A program made the translations under genes and the position numbers. Below are positions 8,467 to 17,356 of a stretch of 64,000 nt of DNA, one piece after another. The stretch is from Prosthecobacter sp. (GTDB lineage: Bacteria > Verrucomicrobiota > Verrucomicrobiia > Verrucomicrobiales > Verrucomicrobiaceae), in assembly GCA_021733925.1 (NCBI GenBank), contig JAIPJY010000029.1, positions 1 through 64,000 of the forward strand. Direction: 5' to 3'. Under the pieces are notes generated by a model. That model was not told the origin of the DNA. It was given only the letters and a program-made list of their open reading frames with translations, and did not search any database. Each line of letters begins with the position of its first letter. Within the stretch, counting starts at the first letter, position 1.

Positions 8467-9315
8467 CTAAGCCGCTGCTGTCATCGTGGATTGAACCCAT
8501 GCCGTCTCGCCACACCATTCGCGGGCTTTGTCGGCCAGTTCCGCTGCCTGGGTTGGCGTTTCAGTGATGGCAAACATGGTGCTGCCGGAGCCGGACATCA
8601 AAGCAGCGAGGACCTCGCTTTGCTCAAGCAGCCAGGTTTTCAAAGTGGGCAGCAGCAGGTGCTTTTGGAACACGGGTCGCTCCAGATCATTCGACATGGC
8701 ACCCCAGGGGCAGAGCTGCGGCGCGTAAAGAATGCCAGGGATTTCCTTGGAGTCCGCCCAGCGTTTGTAGGCCCAGGGAGTGGGGATGGGGAAGGGCGGC
8801 TTGATCAGGACCAGCGGCAGCTGCCAGGGAAAATCCACTTCGGAAACCTGCTCGCCGCGCCCTGCGCCGTCAGCCGCAGGGCTGTCGAGAATGAAACAAG
8901 GGATGTCCGAGCCGATCTGCGCGCCCAGTTCGATGAGCTGTGCCTGCGTCAGTGGTGAACCTGCAAGTTCATTGGCACCCATCAGCACCGTGGCCGCATT
9001 GCTGCTGCCACCGCCCAGGCCCGCGCCCGCCGGAATCTTTTTCTCCAGATGCATGCGCCAGGAAGACTGCTTGCCGGTGCGATTTTCAAAGGCACGCAGA
9101 GCGCGCATGGCCAGATTGGTTTCATCCAGAGGCACTGTGGGATCTGAACAGGTCAGGGATACATCCGTACCTGCGCCGAGGTGCTCGATTTCGACTGTGT
9201 CACCCAGGGCCAGCCGGCACAGGCGGGTTTGCACCTCATGAAAACCATCCGGACGTTTGCCGAGTATGCGCAGCCAGAGATTGATTTTGGCGGGTGAAAG
9301 AAAAGTCATGGTCAT
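8467..9315 (-). CDS. ispE: 4-diphosphocytidyl-2-C-methyl-D-erythritol kinase
   Basis: The 282-residue GHMP kinase phosphorylates CDP-methylerythritol in the non-mevalonate (MEP) isoprenoid pathway. The substrate-binding PAKINLWLRI is at residues 8-17, the ATP-binding glycine-rich loop GAGLGGGSSNAA is near residue 95, and the C-terminal GHMP block MSGSGSTMFAI is near 250. The ATG at 9315 overlaps the TGA of the upstream YfiH-type gene by one base (TGATG), so the two are very likely translationally coupled. Confidence 0.95.
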   Translation of the reverse strand: MTMTFLSPAKINLWLRILGKRPDGFHEVQTRLCRLALGDTVEIEHLGAGTDVSLTCSDPTVPLDETNLAMRALRAFENRTGKQSSWRMHLEKKIPAGAGLGGGSSNAATVLMGANELAGSPLTQAQLIELGAQIGSDIPCFILDSPAADGAGRGEQVSEVDFPWQLPLVLIKPPFPIPTPWAYKRWADSKEIPGILYAPQLCPWGAMSNDLERPVFQKHLLLPTLKTWLLEQSEVLAALMSGSGSTMFAITETPTQAAELADKAREWCGETAWVQSTMTAAA

Positions 9316-9980
9316 CAAGCGGTGCGACCGAGCAGCGCCAGCATGCGCCCGGTACGGCCTTTCTCCATGCGGTAGGAATAAAAGCGGTGCAAATCCAAAG
9401 ACGTGCAGAGCCCTGGGTCGTGGATCTGTGCATAAGGAACTCCGGCATCCAAGGCCTGCTGGCGAATCTGCGCGGCAAAATCGATCTCATAGGCCGGTGG
9501 CCGGATGCACGGACTCAACTGAATGCACAGATCCTCTGCTCGCGTGCCAAAGTGCTGTTGCATTTTCTCGATCGCATGAATTGTGATCCCTGATTCAGAT
9601 CCTTTTTTGCCCGAATGTAAGATGCCAAAGGCTCCAGTGCGAGGATCTGCGAGATAGACTGCGCAACAATCAGCGACGTAAATGCCAATGACCAGGCCCG
9701 GAACATTGGAGATCAAACCGTCGGTTCCGGCGATGATTTCATCCGTGGGCGCTGTCAGCACCGCGACCTCCCTCCCATGCACCTGCTCAGCAATGCACAG
9801 TGAGGAACTTGAAAAGCCGATTTCCTCAGCCTGAGTGCGGTGCCAGTCCCACAACCGGGCGACGACCACCGCGCGTTCATCCGCCACATCAATGTCAGGG
9901 TGACGCAGGGTGAAGCGATGTTCAAATCCAGGCAGTGCTTCGAGGGCTGGGAAAGTCATCCAAGGTTGATTGTGATTCAT
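9315..9980 (-). CDS. YfiH/LACC1 family purine nucleoside phosphorylase-like protein
   Basis: The 221-residue protein belongs to the YfiH (DUF152, multicopper 'polyphenol oxidase'/LACC1) family, whose members phosphorolyse or deaminate purine nucleosides. The zinc-site landmarks are seen in order: EQVHG, ADCCAVYLADP and a His in GILHSGKKG. The last reads SGKKG instead of the usual AGWRG, so this is a diverged member. The start at 9980 (MNHNQPW) is favoured over one at 10040, which would run into the marR terminator. It is the first gene of a probable two-gene operon with ispE. Confidence 0.85.
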   Translation of the reverse strand: MNHNQPWMTFPALEALPGFEHRFTLRHPDIDVADERAVVVARLWDWHRTQAEEIGFSSSSLCIAEQVHGREVAVLTAPTDEIIAGTDGLISNVPGLVIGIYVADCCAVYLADPRTGAFGILHSGKKGSESGITIHAIEKMQQHFGTRAEDLCIQLSPCIRPPAYEIDFAAQIRQQALDAGVPYAQIHDPGLCTSLDLHRFYSYRMEKGRTGRMLALLGRTA

Positions 9981-10000
9981 CTCGGGACTGTTTTGCCATG

Positions 10001-10036
10001 AAAAAAACAAAGGCGCACGGAAAACCGGGCGCCTTT
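10001..10036 (-). terminator. Terminator of the marR-type gene
   Basis: On the minus strand the arms AAAGGCGC/GCGCCTTT enclose a 12-nt loop and are followed by GTTTTTTT. It begins 25 bp past the stop of the MarR-type regulator and separates it from the YfiH/ispE pair. Confidence 0.85.
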
Positions 10037-10060
10037 GCAAAAGATTATAAAAACAACTGC

Positions 10061-10522
10061 TTAACGGGCCGTCGCTTCCGTGTTCAGCGCACGATAGGAG
10101 TTCATAAAGCTGTCGGCATCTGTGGAAGAGTTTTCGCTCATCGCATCAGCGATTTGATTCTGCAGTTCATCACGCAGGCGGCTGACGAGCTCGATGCCAC
10201 GGGAGGTGATGCGAACGAGCACCTTGCGGCGATCATCCACAGCGTGGGTGCGCTCCATGAGGCCGAGCTTTTCGAGACGATCCACGAGGCCGGTGGCGGC
10301 TGCGGTGGAATGTCCCATCTTGCGGGCGATGTCTGTCATGGTCAGCTCCTTCGACGTGGCGAGGTAGCCGAGCAGGAAAAACTGAGCGAAGGAGATGTTA
10401 TCTCGGTTCAACTCACGGGAGAGATTAAGCAAAAACTCGCGCTGACTGAACAAGATGAAATCTGCCAGTTTGGCGTGGTCTTTGGCGGGGTCTTTGGCGG
10501 GGTTTTTGGTTCCGTTAATCAT
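10061..10522 (-). CDS. MarR family transcriptional regulator
   Basis: The 153-residue protein is a MarR-type winged helix-turn-helix dimer. The DNA-binding region spans about residues 50-105: LTMTDIARKMGHSTAAATGLVDRL is the recognition helix pair, and DDRRKVLVRIT is the wing. Such proteins usually repress their own operon and respond to small phenolic or oxidative ligands. The first codons contain a tandem repeat (GGGGTCTTTGGC twice in the plus strand), giving KNPAKDPAKDHAK. It is followed by its own terminator, so it is probably monocistronic. The MFS transporter 230 bp upstream is a possible target, unproven. Confidence 0.9.
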   Translation of the reverse strand: MINGTKNPAKDPAKDHAKLADFILFSQREFLLNLSRELNRDNISFAQFFLLGYLATSKELTMTDIARKMGHSTAAATGLVDRLEKLGLMERTHAVDDRRKVLVRITSRGIELVSRLRDELQNQIADAMSENSSTDADSFMNSYRALNTEATAR

Positions 10523-10752
10523 GGAGGGTGTCCTTAGAGCTATGGTTTCCGAGAAATTCTTGAATAATGACTAATGTAACAAGTTCCATTGGTAGGATCA
10601 AGGTAAATTCATAGAATCCATAAGATTTTACTCAGGCTGGGTAATAGCTTCTTATTTGTGAGAGGTTAATATACGCTTATTATTATCCATGAAAGGGTAT
10701 TTGGCAAACACTCTTTCAAAGAGAGGCTTGGGTCAATGTCCCCAATTGGGGG
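10523..10752. promoter_or_regulatory. AT-rich leader upstream of the marR-type gene
   Basis: The 230-bp gap is clearly more AT-rich than its flanks and lies upstream of the leftward MarR-type gene, so it probably carries that gene's promoter and autoregulatory operator. No convincing -35/-10 pair or clear operator could be fixed by eye. A perfect CCCCAATTGGGG palindrome sits at 10740-10751, just after the MFS stop codon, without a T-run. Confidence 0.45.
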
Positions 10753-12291
10753 CTACTGCAGCGAGCGTCCTTTGGTCTCGGGTGCGAACCATACCAGTAC
10801 CATGCCTACGAGGTAGATGCAGGAGAGCACGGAGTAGGCATTGGCGGCGGACTGAACTGCGGTGACGTTTTCGCCATTAAACATCAACATCAGGTTGCCG
10901 AGCTGCAAGGCACCGATGGCGGCCACGAGGCGTCCGAAGTTGAAACAGAAGCCCTGGCCCGTGGCGCGCACGCTGGTGGGAAAGAGTTCTGGGAAGTAGA
11001 GCGGGAAGAAACCGTAGAAGGAGGCGGTGATTCCACCCAGCAGGAATGCGGTGATAATCAGTGTCGTTGGAATGGCTTCGCCTACGAAGGGTACATTGAT
11101 GCGGAAGAAGCCTACGGATGCCACGAGAGCGGCGGCGCAGAGCAGTGTATAAGTCACACGGCGTCCCAGCTTGTCGGCGATGAAGGGGGTGATCAAGGTG
11201 GCAAGAATGGCACCGAGCGCGGTGGAGATGACTACATAGTCAATGATTGGCAACTTGCTGCCTTTCGGTGCCAGATCGGAAGCCCAGCGGGCGGCCTGCT
11301 GGGCGGAGCCCCAGGTGCCGAGCAGTGCCACGCCGGCGAGGCCTGCACCGATGAGCAAATTGCGCATGATGACGCTGCGGTCAGCCGACTGCGTGCTGCC
11401 TGCAGCCACAGAGCGCATCATATACTGGCGCATCGGGTGCATGTAGCCCCAGAGAGCGATGGCCATGCCGACCACCGTCACCAAGCCGGCGCCGAGACCC
11501 CCGATGTCCACCAAGGGCGACCACACATAGATGATAGCCAGCGCTGCAACGCAGGCGATGAGGACGCCCATCAGATCCATCGTGGCCCAGTGCGAGGTGC
11601 TGCCGGACTTCTTTTCCGCCTCCCACTTGTGGGACTCGGGCACGAAGACCAGGATGAAGAAATTGATGATGGCAGGCAGGGCGCTGCTGACAGCAATGAA
11701 GCGCCAGGCGCGATTGTGGAGGAGGTACTCGGTGTTCTCCGGGGACAGGCCCATGGCGTGAATCCAGCCGGTGACGACTTCCAGGCTGGCATTGAGCTGC
11801 CAGCTGATGAGGCCGGTGAGCAGGAAGCCGATGTTTGATGCGGCGCCGATCATGCCCGCGATCCATGCGCGGTTCTTGTTACCCCAGATTTCATTGACCA
11901 AGGCAACGCCGAGCGCCCACTCACCGCCCATGCCGAGCGATGCAACAAAACGCAGTGCAGCGAAGTGCCATGCCTCAGTGACGAAGGCGCAGAGGCCGCT
12001 GAAGATGGCGTAGGTGAAGATCGCCAGGGTCATGGCCTTGACTCGGCCCATCTTGTCTCCCAACCAGCCGAAGAGCACGCCGCCGGTGGCTGCACCCACA
12101 AGGAAGACCGCGATAATGACGGTGAACCATTGCCCCTGTACCACTGCGGTCGCCTTGGGCAGCAAATCCTGCAACGCGGGTTTGCCAATCAGCGGGAACA
12201 AACCCATTTCAAAGCCGTCAAAGAGCCAGCCAAGGAATGCAGCGATCAGGGCGGCCATGGCGCCCTTGTTGGAGGTTTTGGATTCGGTCAT
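10753..12291 (-). CDS. MFS transporter
   Basis: The 512-residue inner-membrane protein shows about twelve hydrophobic segments and the major facilitator signature GWLGDKMGR between helices 2 and 3, with a second copy-like ADKLGRR in the C-terminal half. The sequence resembles the sugar/organic-acid:proton symporter branch, but the substrate is unknown. A long cytoplasmic loop (about residues 215-245) is charged, as in metabolite symporters. The start at 12291 (MTESKTS) is chosen because the 21 codons upstream are Ser/Arg-rich and not membrane-like. Confidence 0.88.
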   Translation of the reverse strand: MTESKTSNKGAMAALIAAFLGWLFDGFEMGLFPLIGKPALQDLLPKATAVVQGQWFTVIIAVFLVGAATGGVLFGWLGDKMGRVKAMTLAIFTYAIFSGLCAFVTEAWHFAALRFVASLGMGGEWALGVALVNEIWGNKNRAWIAGMIGAASNIGFLLTGLISWQLNASLEVVTGWIHAMGLSPENTEYLLHNRAWRFIAVSSALPAIINFFILVFVPESHKWEAEKKSGSTSHWATMDLMGVLIACVAALAIIYVWSPLVDIGGLGAGLVTVVGMAIALWGYMHPMRQYMMRSVAAGSTQSADRSVIMRNLLIGAGLAGVALLGTWGSAQQAARWASDLAPKGSKLPIIDYVVISTALGAILATLITPFIADKLGRRVTYTLLCAAALVASVGFFRINVPFVGEAIPTTLIITAFLLGGITASFYGFFPLYFPELFPTSVRATGQGFCFNFGRLVAAIGALQLGNLMLMFNGENVTAVQSAANAYSVLSCIYLVGMVLVWFAPETKGRSLQ

Positions 12292-12352
12292 GTGTGCGTC
12301 GGTGTGGAGTGAGGAGAGTGAGCTTGAACGTGTCGGGGAGTCGCGGGCGATC

Positions 12353-12384
12353 AAAAAACAGGCCGCTGGGTGGCAGCGGCCTGT
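12353..12384 (-). terminator. Terminator of the cytochrome/FGE gene
   Basis: On the minus strand, 11-bp arms ACAGGCCGCTG/CAGCGGCCTGT around a 5-nt loop are followed by TTTTTTG. It lies 28 bp beyond the stop of the cytochrome-FGE gene and before the MFS start, so those two genes are separate units. Confidence 0.88.
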
Positions 12385-12411
12385 GGATGAGATCAGAGGG
12401 AAGGCATGTCG

Positions 12412-14133
12412 TTATTCTTTCGCGACGCCATTGTTCCAGGCGGCGAACATTTCCTCCACCGTGGGGATTTCGAGGGGGCGCACGATGCGGAAGCCGAGCC
12501 AGGTCGCGTCCGTCAGGTACCAGATGCTCTTCGGCAACTGCGGGTCCTGCTGCTTCCACAGCTGATCGGATGCCTTGCGGGCGGCGCTGCGGAGGAGTTC
12601 CGGATCGTCGTCATAAGTGCCGCCACGAGCAACGTGCGGGTAGGGGGTCTTGGAGCGCACCCAGTCATTGCCGAGAATCGAGGCTGCAGGTGTCGTGGGG
12701 GTGTATTGATCGAGGCACCACTCGCAGACGTTGCCGTAGATGTCGTAGAGCCCCCAGGGATTGGGCTTCTTCAGGCCGATCTTCGCGTACTGGAAGTTCG
12801 GGGCGTTGTCGAAGTACCAGGCGTAGTCTTTGAGCTGCGCCTTGTCGTCGCCGAAGAAATACGCGGTCTTGGTGCCGGCACGGGCGGCATACTCCCACTC
12901 GGCTTCGGTTGGCAGACGGTAGAAATGACCGGTCTGGGCGCTGAGCCACTGGCAGTACTTGTTGGCCGCGTGCTGCGTCATGCAGATGGCCGGGTAGTGG
13001 TCACGGCCCATGCCGAAGTCCATCGGCTGGTAAGGCGGAGTCGGCTGGGAGATGAGGTCTTCCGGCTTGTCGGTCAGTTTGAACACCTGGCGGGAGCCGT
13101 CCTTGTTGCGGCCGATGCTGGTGAGCTGGAAGGGCTCATACTCATCCCAGGTCACTTCGTATTTGCCCATCCAGAAGGGCTTCAGAGTCTTCTTCACCTG
13201 AGGACCTTCGTCATCGCCACGGTCCGCTTCGCTCTCGGGGCTGCCCATGATGAACTCACCGCTCTTGATGACCACCATGCTGAAGGGGATGCCCGTCTTC
13301 GGGACCTTCGAGTCGTAGGGCTTCATCTCCGCCTCTTTCTTCTCCTTGGAGGTCTGCACGATGAAGGCGTGAATCTTCTTCACCAGCTCCATGTTGTCCG
13401 GGTTGGTCGAAGCCGGGCCCTTCTTTTCCTTGGCGGTTAGCTTCAGGTCATCGGGCCATGGCGCGCCCTGCTCGATCCAGAGCTTGAGGTAGTTGATGCT
13501 CTCCTTGCTCAGCGGGCCGCCGCTCTTTTTGGGAGGCATCAAATCGTCGTCGTCAGCGGCCAGCGTCGTGGCGTGGTAAATCGCGCTCTTGAGGTCGAAG
13601 GGCAGGATGTTCGGGGCGTTTTCGCCCGTGCTGAAGGCTTCTTTCTTGGTGGTGATGACCCAGTCGCCCTTCGCCTTGTCTGCATTGTGGCAGGACACGC
13701 AGTTTTCTTCCAGGATCGGCTGGATGTGCTTTTCAAACTTGATGCGCGGGGTCTGCTCCAACACCACGCCCTCAGGCCACTCGGCGCCTTGCTCGATCCA
13801 AGTCTTGATCACTTCGATCTGCGACTTCTCCAGCGCGCCTTCCTTTTTGGGTGGCATGGCGGTGTCTTCGTCTGAGGCGAGCAGCAGCGTGGTGTAGATG
13901 GAGCTCTTCTTAAGGTCACCGGGTGTCAGGCCCGGGCCGTTCTCGTTGCCCTTCTTGATGTCTTCCAGCGTGTGCATGCGGAGATCACCCTTGTCCTCTT
14001 TCGCGCCATGGCAATGCGTGCAGGCACCTTCGAGGAGGGGCTTGATCTGCTTGTTGAAATCAATCTTCTCCGCTGCGCCAAGAAACGCGGGAGCCAGGGC
14101 CAGGAGTGGAAGGAGGGTTCGAGGAGAAAACAT
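12412..14133 (-). CDS. Exported c-type cytochrome repeat plus formylglycine-generating-enzyme (SUMF1) domain protein
   Basis: The 573-residue protein has a signal peptide (MFSPRTLLPLLALAPAFLGA), two planctomycete-type cytochrome domains with heme motifs CTHCH (about residue 38) and CVSCH (about 143), each closing with a PPKK-x-GxL block and W(I/L)EQGA. A C-terminal sulfatase-modifying-factor (FGE/SUMF1) domain follows from about residue 265 (FMMGS-like FIMGSPE, RLPTEAEWEYAAR, NVCEWC, ARGG). It is probably periplasmic or envelope-bound, coupling a redox module to an FGE-fold domain that need not be a true formylglycine-generating enzyme. An ATG 18 bp upstream (14151) is an alternative start. 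Confidence 0.88.
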   Translation of the reverse strand: MFSPRTLLPLLALAPAFLGAAEKIDFNKQIKPLLEGACTHCHGAKEDKGDLRMHTLEDIKKGNENGPGLTPGDLKKSSIYTTLLLASDEDTAMPPKKEGALEKSQIEVIKTWIEQGAEWPEGVVLEQTPRIKFEKHIQPILEENCVSCHNADKAKGDWVITTKKEAFSTGENAPNILPFDLKSAIYHATTLAADDDDLMPPKKSGGPLSKESINYLKLWIEQGAPWPDDLKLTAKEKKGPASTNPDNMELVKKIHAFIVQTSKEKKEAEMKPYDSKVPKTGIPFSMVVIKSGEFIMGSPESEADRGDDEGPQVKKTLKPFWMGKYEVTWDEYEPFQLTSIGRNKDGSRQVFKLTDKPEDLISQPTPPYQPMDFGMGRDHYPAICMTQHAANKYCQWLSAQTGHFYRLPTEAEWEYAARAGTKTAYFFGDDKAQLKDYAWYFDNAPNFQYAKIGLKKPNPWGLYDIYGNVCEWCLDQYTPTTPAASILGNDWVRSKTPYPHVARGGTYDDDPELLRSAARKASDQLWKQQDPQLPKSIWYLTDATWLGFRIVRPLEIPTVEEMFAAWNNGVAKE

Positions 14134-14203
14134 GGGTCGGGGCGATAGCATAGGCTGGGGGGGATGTCCAATACGAGGAAAACTGTGTAAAATTATGGGG
14201 GAA

Positions 14204-15181
14204 TCACGCCGCAAATGCCCTCTGGCACACCTCCATGATGCCTGCACGCGTCGTACAGCGGCGCATGGTGCTGAGAAAGCCCTCGGCATCTGCCAGGCCG
14301 TGGCTAAAGAAATTGAGGTGTTTCTTGATGCGGTTAACCATGTCGAGCTCGCGGGTGTCCGGCATGGTCACGCACTCGTACAGCTCCTCCACGTAGCGCA
14401 GGCGGTCGGCGGGGGTGGGCTGGAAGATGGGCTCGCCACGCACCTGCTGGCGGATCTGGTCAAACATCCACGGGTTGCGGATGGCTCCGCGCCCCAGCAT
14501 GAGGCCGCGCACGCCGGTCTGCTGCGTCACCTCGGCGGCATCCACATGGGAGCTGATGTTGCCATTGGCCAGCACGGGGCAGGGGAGATTTGAGGTGGCG
14601 TTTCCGATCAAGTCGTAGCGCACACCGTCGCGATACATCTGCAGCACCGTGCGGCCATGGATGGTGACGAGGTCCACGCCATGCTTGGCAAACAGCGGCA
14701 CCAGCGCGTCGATGGTCTCCGTGTCGTCAAAACCGAGTCGCGTCTTCACCGTGAACTTGATTGAAATGGCCTCGCGCAAAGCCCCGAGAATGCCCTCGAT
14801 GCGCGGCACGTCGCGCAGCAGGCCGCCGCCCGCGCACTTCTTGTACACGATGGGGGCCGGGCAGCCGAGATTCAGATCCACCGCCGCGATGTTGTACTGC
14901 TGCAACTCCTTCGCGCTACGCACCAGGGCAGGGATGTCATTCCCGATCATCTGCGCGATGGCCGGCATGCCGGTGGGATTGTGAATCAGTGAGGCGAGGA
15001 TCGGCTTGTCCAGGTGCGAGTCCGTATGCACGCGGAAGTACTCCGTGTAATACACATCCGCCCCACCGTAGCGCGCCATCAGCCGCCAAAACTCCAGATC
15101 CGTGACATCCTGCATCGGCGCCAGCGCCAGCAACGGCTCAGGCCGTGCCAGCAATGCATCCAGATGTTCGGTGGGGTTCAC
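14204..15181 (-). CDS. tRNA-dihydrouridine synthase
   Basis: The 325-residue FMN enzyme reduces uridines in the tRNA D-loop. It shows the FMN-binding APMQDVTD at about 21, the catalytic Cys in KKCAGGGLL at about 115, TVKTRLG and ITIHGR-like TIHGRTV, and the phosphate-binding GLMLGRGA near 230. All are conserved in order, so activity is likely. The Dus subfamily (A, B or C) is not certain; it resembles a B/other-bacterial type. It is separated from the cytochrome/FGE gene by 70 bp, and a REP-like palindrome lies just upstream of its start. Confidence 0.92.
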   Translation of the reverse strand: MNPTEHLDALLARPEPLLALAPMQDVTDLEFWRLMARYGGADVYYTEYFRVHTDSHLDKPILASLIHNPTGMPAIAQMIGNDIPALVRSAKELQQYNIAAVDLNLGCPAPIVYKKCAGGGLLRDVPRIEGILGALREAISIKFTVKTRLGFDDTETIDALVPLFAKHGVDLVTIHGRTVLQMYRDGVRYDLIGNATSNLPCPVLANGNISSHVDAAEVTQQTGVRGLMLGRGAIRNPWMFDQIRQQVRGEPIFQPTPADRLRYVEELYECVTMPDTRELDMVNRIKKHLNFFSHGLADAEGFLSTMRRCTTRAGIMEVCQRAFAA

Positions 15182-15205
15182 AGCCGTCTCTTAAACACGG
15201 GTGCT

Positions 15206-15282
15206 GAAAGTAGTCGAGAGCTTTAGCTCGTTCGGGAGCCATGGGCACGCGCCAGAATGAGCTAAAGCTCATGACTACTTTC
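15206..15282. repeat. REP-like palindrome, first copy
   Basis: Near-perfect 28-nt inverted arms (15206-15233 and 15255-15282) surround a 21-nt loop. Each arm has the plan GTAGT, then a small palindrome GAGCTTTAGCTC, then TTC. It lies between the dus gene and a terminator, as REP elements do. Related copies occur at 16489-16520 and 16675-16705, and the same plan appears with a different stem at 30203-30264. Confidence 0.8.
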
Positions 15283-15298
15283 ATCCTGCGACAAACAT

Positions 15299-15335
15299 CA
15301 AAAAGCCGCGTGGCACCTGGGGCACCACGCGGCTG
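15299..15335 (-). terminator. Terminator of the Gfo/Idh gene
   Basis: Strong hairpin with arms AGCCGCGTGG and its complement followed on the minus strand by TTTTT. It begins 25 bp after the stop of the oxidoreductase gene. Confidence 0.85.
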
Positions 15336-15359
15336 TGAATGAACTCGCTGGTCTTCCGA

Positions 15360-16397
15360 TCAACCGAGATCAGCAATGCGCACCGGCTTGCCGCCTTGCT
15401 CGGCACTTCTGTCGGAGGCGAAGATGACTTCAAAGCTGCGCAGCGCTTCAGGGAAGCTGGTGAGCGGCATGTCCTTGCCTTCGTCCAGGGCGTCAAAGAA
15501 TGCCTGGAACTGGGTCTCGTAGGGGTGGTCGCTGACATCACCGGAGTCGAGCATCTTCATGGAGAGCTTGCTCCACGCGTGCTTGTCGGTGTGCAGCTTC
15601 ATGGAGTGGAACTTGTCATCCAGCAGGCTGCCATGGCTGCCGCACAGGTGTGTGTGGAAGTAGTAGGGCTGCAGGCAGTCCACTACCGCAGCGGATTTAC
15701 CGACGGCGCCGTTCTTGAAGTGAATCAGCGTGACGCTGGTCGTGTCGTACTCGTAAGGCTTGAAGATCTCGCTCTGCGTCTTGGTGGAGAAGCTGGTGAC
15801 GCTTTCGATTTCGCCTCCCATGACCATGAGCAGGGCATCCAGCGCATGACAGCCTGCGGTGAGCAGGGCGCTGCCGCCGTCTTTCTTGCCGGTGTTCCAG
15901 CGGAACTGACCGTACCAAGGGCCGATGCCGTGGTAGTAATCGACCTCGCCGTAATGAATGCTGCCCAGCAGGCCTTCATCGATCAGCGCCTTGGTCACCT
16001 GGAATTGGTTCGAGAAACGGCACTCAAAGCACACGCAACCCTTCACGCCATTGGCCTTCGCTGCTGCGACAATCTCACGCACTTCCTGCAGCGAGTTGGC
16101 CATCGGCTTTTCGAGAATGATGTGCTTCTTCGCATTCGCTGCCTTGATGGCCTGGTCGCGGTGCTGGCTCGGATAGCTGGAGATGTCCACCACGTGGATG
16201 TCTGGATTCGCCAACATCTCGTCGAGGCTCTGGTAGCTCTTGATGGGCGTGCCGTGCTTCGCGCTCAGCTCGGCGTCGTCCAGCTTGCGGGAGGAGTAGA
16301 TCGCCGTGACCTGCCCCTGCTTGGTTTTGTTGATGGCGTCAATGTGAGCGCTGGCGGCCCAGCCGTATCCGATAATTCCGACGTTGTATTTCTTCAT
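15360..16397 (-). CDS. Gfo/Idh/MocA family oxidoreductase
   Basis: The 345-residue NAD(P)-dependent enzyme has an N-terminal Rossmann fold (VGIIGYGWAASAH at residues 5-17), the catalytic-site EKP in ILEKPMANS at about 95, and a C-terminal sugar-substrate domain including GCHALDALL. Such enzymes oxidise sugars, inositols or cyclitols, and are greatly expanded in Verrucomicrobiota. No signal peptide is present. The start at 16397 (MKKYNVG) puts the Rossmann loop at the N-terminus, as in the family. No transporter or other catabolic gene is beside it, so the substrate is unknown. Confidence 0.92.
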   Translation of the reverse strand: MKKYNVGIIGYGWAASAHIDAINKTKQGQVTAIYSSRKLDDAELSAKHGTPIKSYQSLDEMLANPDIHVVDISSYPSQHRDQAIKAANAKKHIILEKPMANSLQEVREIVAAAKANGVKGCVCFECRFSNQFQVTKALIDEGLLGSIHYGEVDYYHGIGPWYGQFRWNTGKKDGGSALLTAGCHALDALLMVMGGEIESVTSFSTKTQSEIFKPYEYDTTSVTLIHFKNGAVGKSAAVVDCLQPYYFHTHLCGSHGSLLDDKFHSMKLHTDKHAWSKLSMKMLDSGDVSDHPYETQFQAFFDALDEGKDMPLTSFPEALRSFEVIFASDRSAEQGGKPVRIADLG

Positions 16398-16769
16398 GAT
16401 GGGTAGGGGCATGCTCCAAATAGGGGGCACGATTGTCAATATCAATACCCGGTACAGATGTGTCTCTTTCGAGTCTTTTTGCGCAGGGGAAAAGTACTCA
16501 TGAGCTTTAGCTCATTCTGGACAGCGCTTTCATCTTCACGCCGTGCATTCGATTCGTCGCAGGAGTGAAGTATTAAAACAGCCCGGAGTTTCAGCTCAAT
16601 TCAGGTGTTGATCAGGTTGATCGGACCGACCGACTCTCGGCGTTCAGAAGAGCTTGGACCGTGCGCAGGGCCTTCCAGAACGAGCTAAAGCTCATGAGCA
16701 CTTTCCCAAACGCAACAAAGCCGCGTTGTTCACGCGGCTTTGCAGAAGGGTTAAACTAGAGTGGTCCGA
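16398..16769. repeat. Intergenic region with two inverted REP-like arms
   Basis: No gene is seen. Two copies of the REP arm lie in opposite orientation at 16489-16520 (ACTCATGAGCTTTAGCTCAT core) and 16675-16705 (CCAGAACGAGCTAAAGCTC core), about 155 bp apart. Between them is a weaker relative (GGAGTTTCAGCTC near 16583). This resembles a composite BIME-like element. The terminator of rplI follows at 16717-16741. Confidence 0.75.
16717..16741 (-). terminator. Probable rplI terminator
   Basis: Arms AAAGCCGCG and CGCGGCTTT around a 7-nt spacer lie 28 bp past the rplI stop on the minus strand. The following sequence (GTTGCGTTTG) is only weakly T-rich, so this is less certain than the other terminators. 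Confidence 0.6.
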
Positions 16770-17258
16770 CTATTCAGCGTCTTCCTCAGCAGGAGCATCT
16801 TCGCCAGCGGCGGAGACGTTCAGCTTGACGGTGGCGGTGATTTCGTGGCCGAGTTTGACGACGATTTCGAAGTTGCCGGTGCTCTTGATCGGCTTTTCCA
16901 GCACGATCATGTGGCGGTCCACTTCGATCTTGGACTCTTCGGACAGCGCCTTGGCGATGTCGATGGTGGTGATGGAACCGAAGGCCTTGCCGCCCTGACC
17001 GGTGGAGAGGGTGAGCTTGAGCTTCACCTTCTTCAGCTTGGAGGCAATCTTTTCAGCTTCAGCGACTTCCTTGGCTTCGCGCTCGGCACGCACGGCCTTG
17101 AGGCGTTCAGTGTAGCGCAGGTTGCCTTTGGTGGCTTCGTAGGCCTTGCCTTGGGGAAGCAGGAAATTGCGCGCAAAACCGCGCTTCACGCTGACGACGT
17201 CAGCTTCGGCTCCGAGGCCTTTGATTTGTTCTTTGAGAATAACTTGTGTGTTTGGCAT
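16770..17258 (-). CDS. rplI: 50S ribosomal protein L9
   Basis: The 162-residue protein binds 23S rRNA near the L1 stalk. The N-terminal domain has the family signature (VSVKRGFARNFLLPQGKA, residues 22-39), a long charged connecting helix follows, and the C-terminal domain begins near residue 85 (LSTGQGGKAFGSIT). The acidic tail ending EDAPAEEDAE is an extension beyond the usual ~150 residues. In many bacteria rplI lies with rpsF and rpsR; here it stands alone, a separation worth noting. Confidence 0.96.
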   Translation of the reverse strand: MPNTQVILKEQIKGLGAEADVVSVKRGFARNFLLPQGKAYEATKGNLRYTERLKAVRAEREAKEVAEAEKIASKLKKVKLKLTLSTGQGGKAFGSITTIDIAKALSEESKIEVDRHMIVLEKPIKSTGNFEIVVKLGHEITATVKLNVSAAGEDAPAEEDAE

Positions 17259-17356
17259 GGCGACATTCCCTCGGGGAAAAAGGGGCGCGAAACTACACGC
17301 CTCCTAAGTTCTGTCAAAGACGGATTATGGGTTCTTTTGAGAATGTGGGTTCCATT

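Noticed and set aside
10740..10751. CCCCAATTGGGG as MFS terminator
   Set aside because: There is no T-run after it, and its arms are too short; kept only as a note.
12406..13440. 344-residue plus-strand open frame opposite the cytochrome/FGE gene
   Set aside because: Antisense shadow; composition rich in Val, Gly and Arg without motifs.
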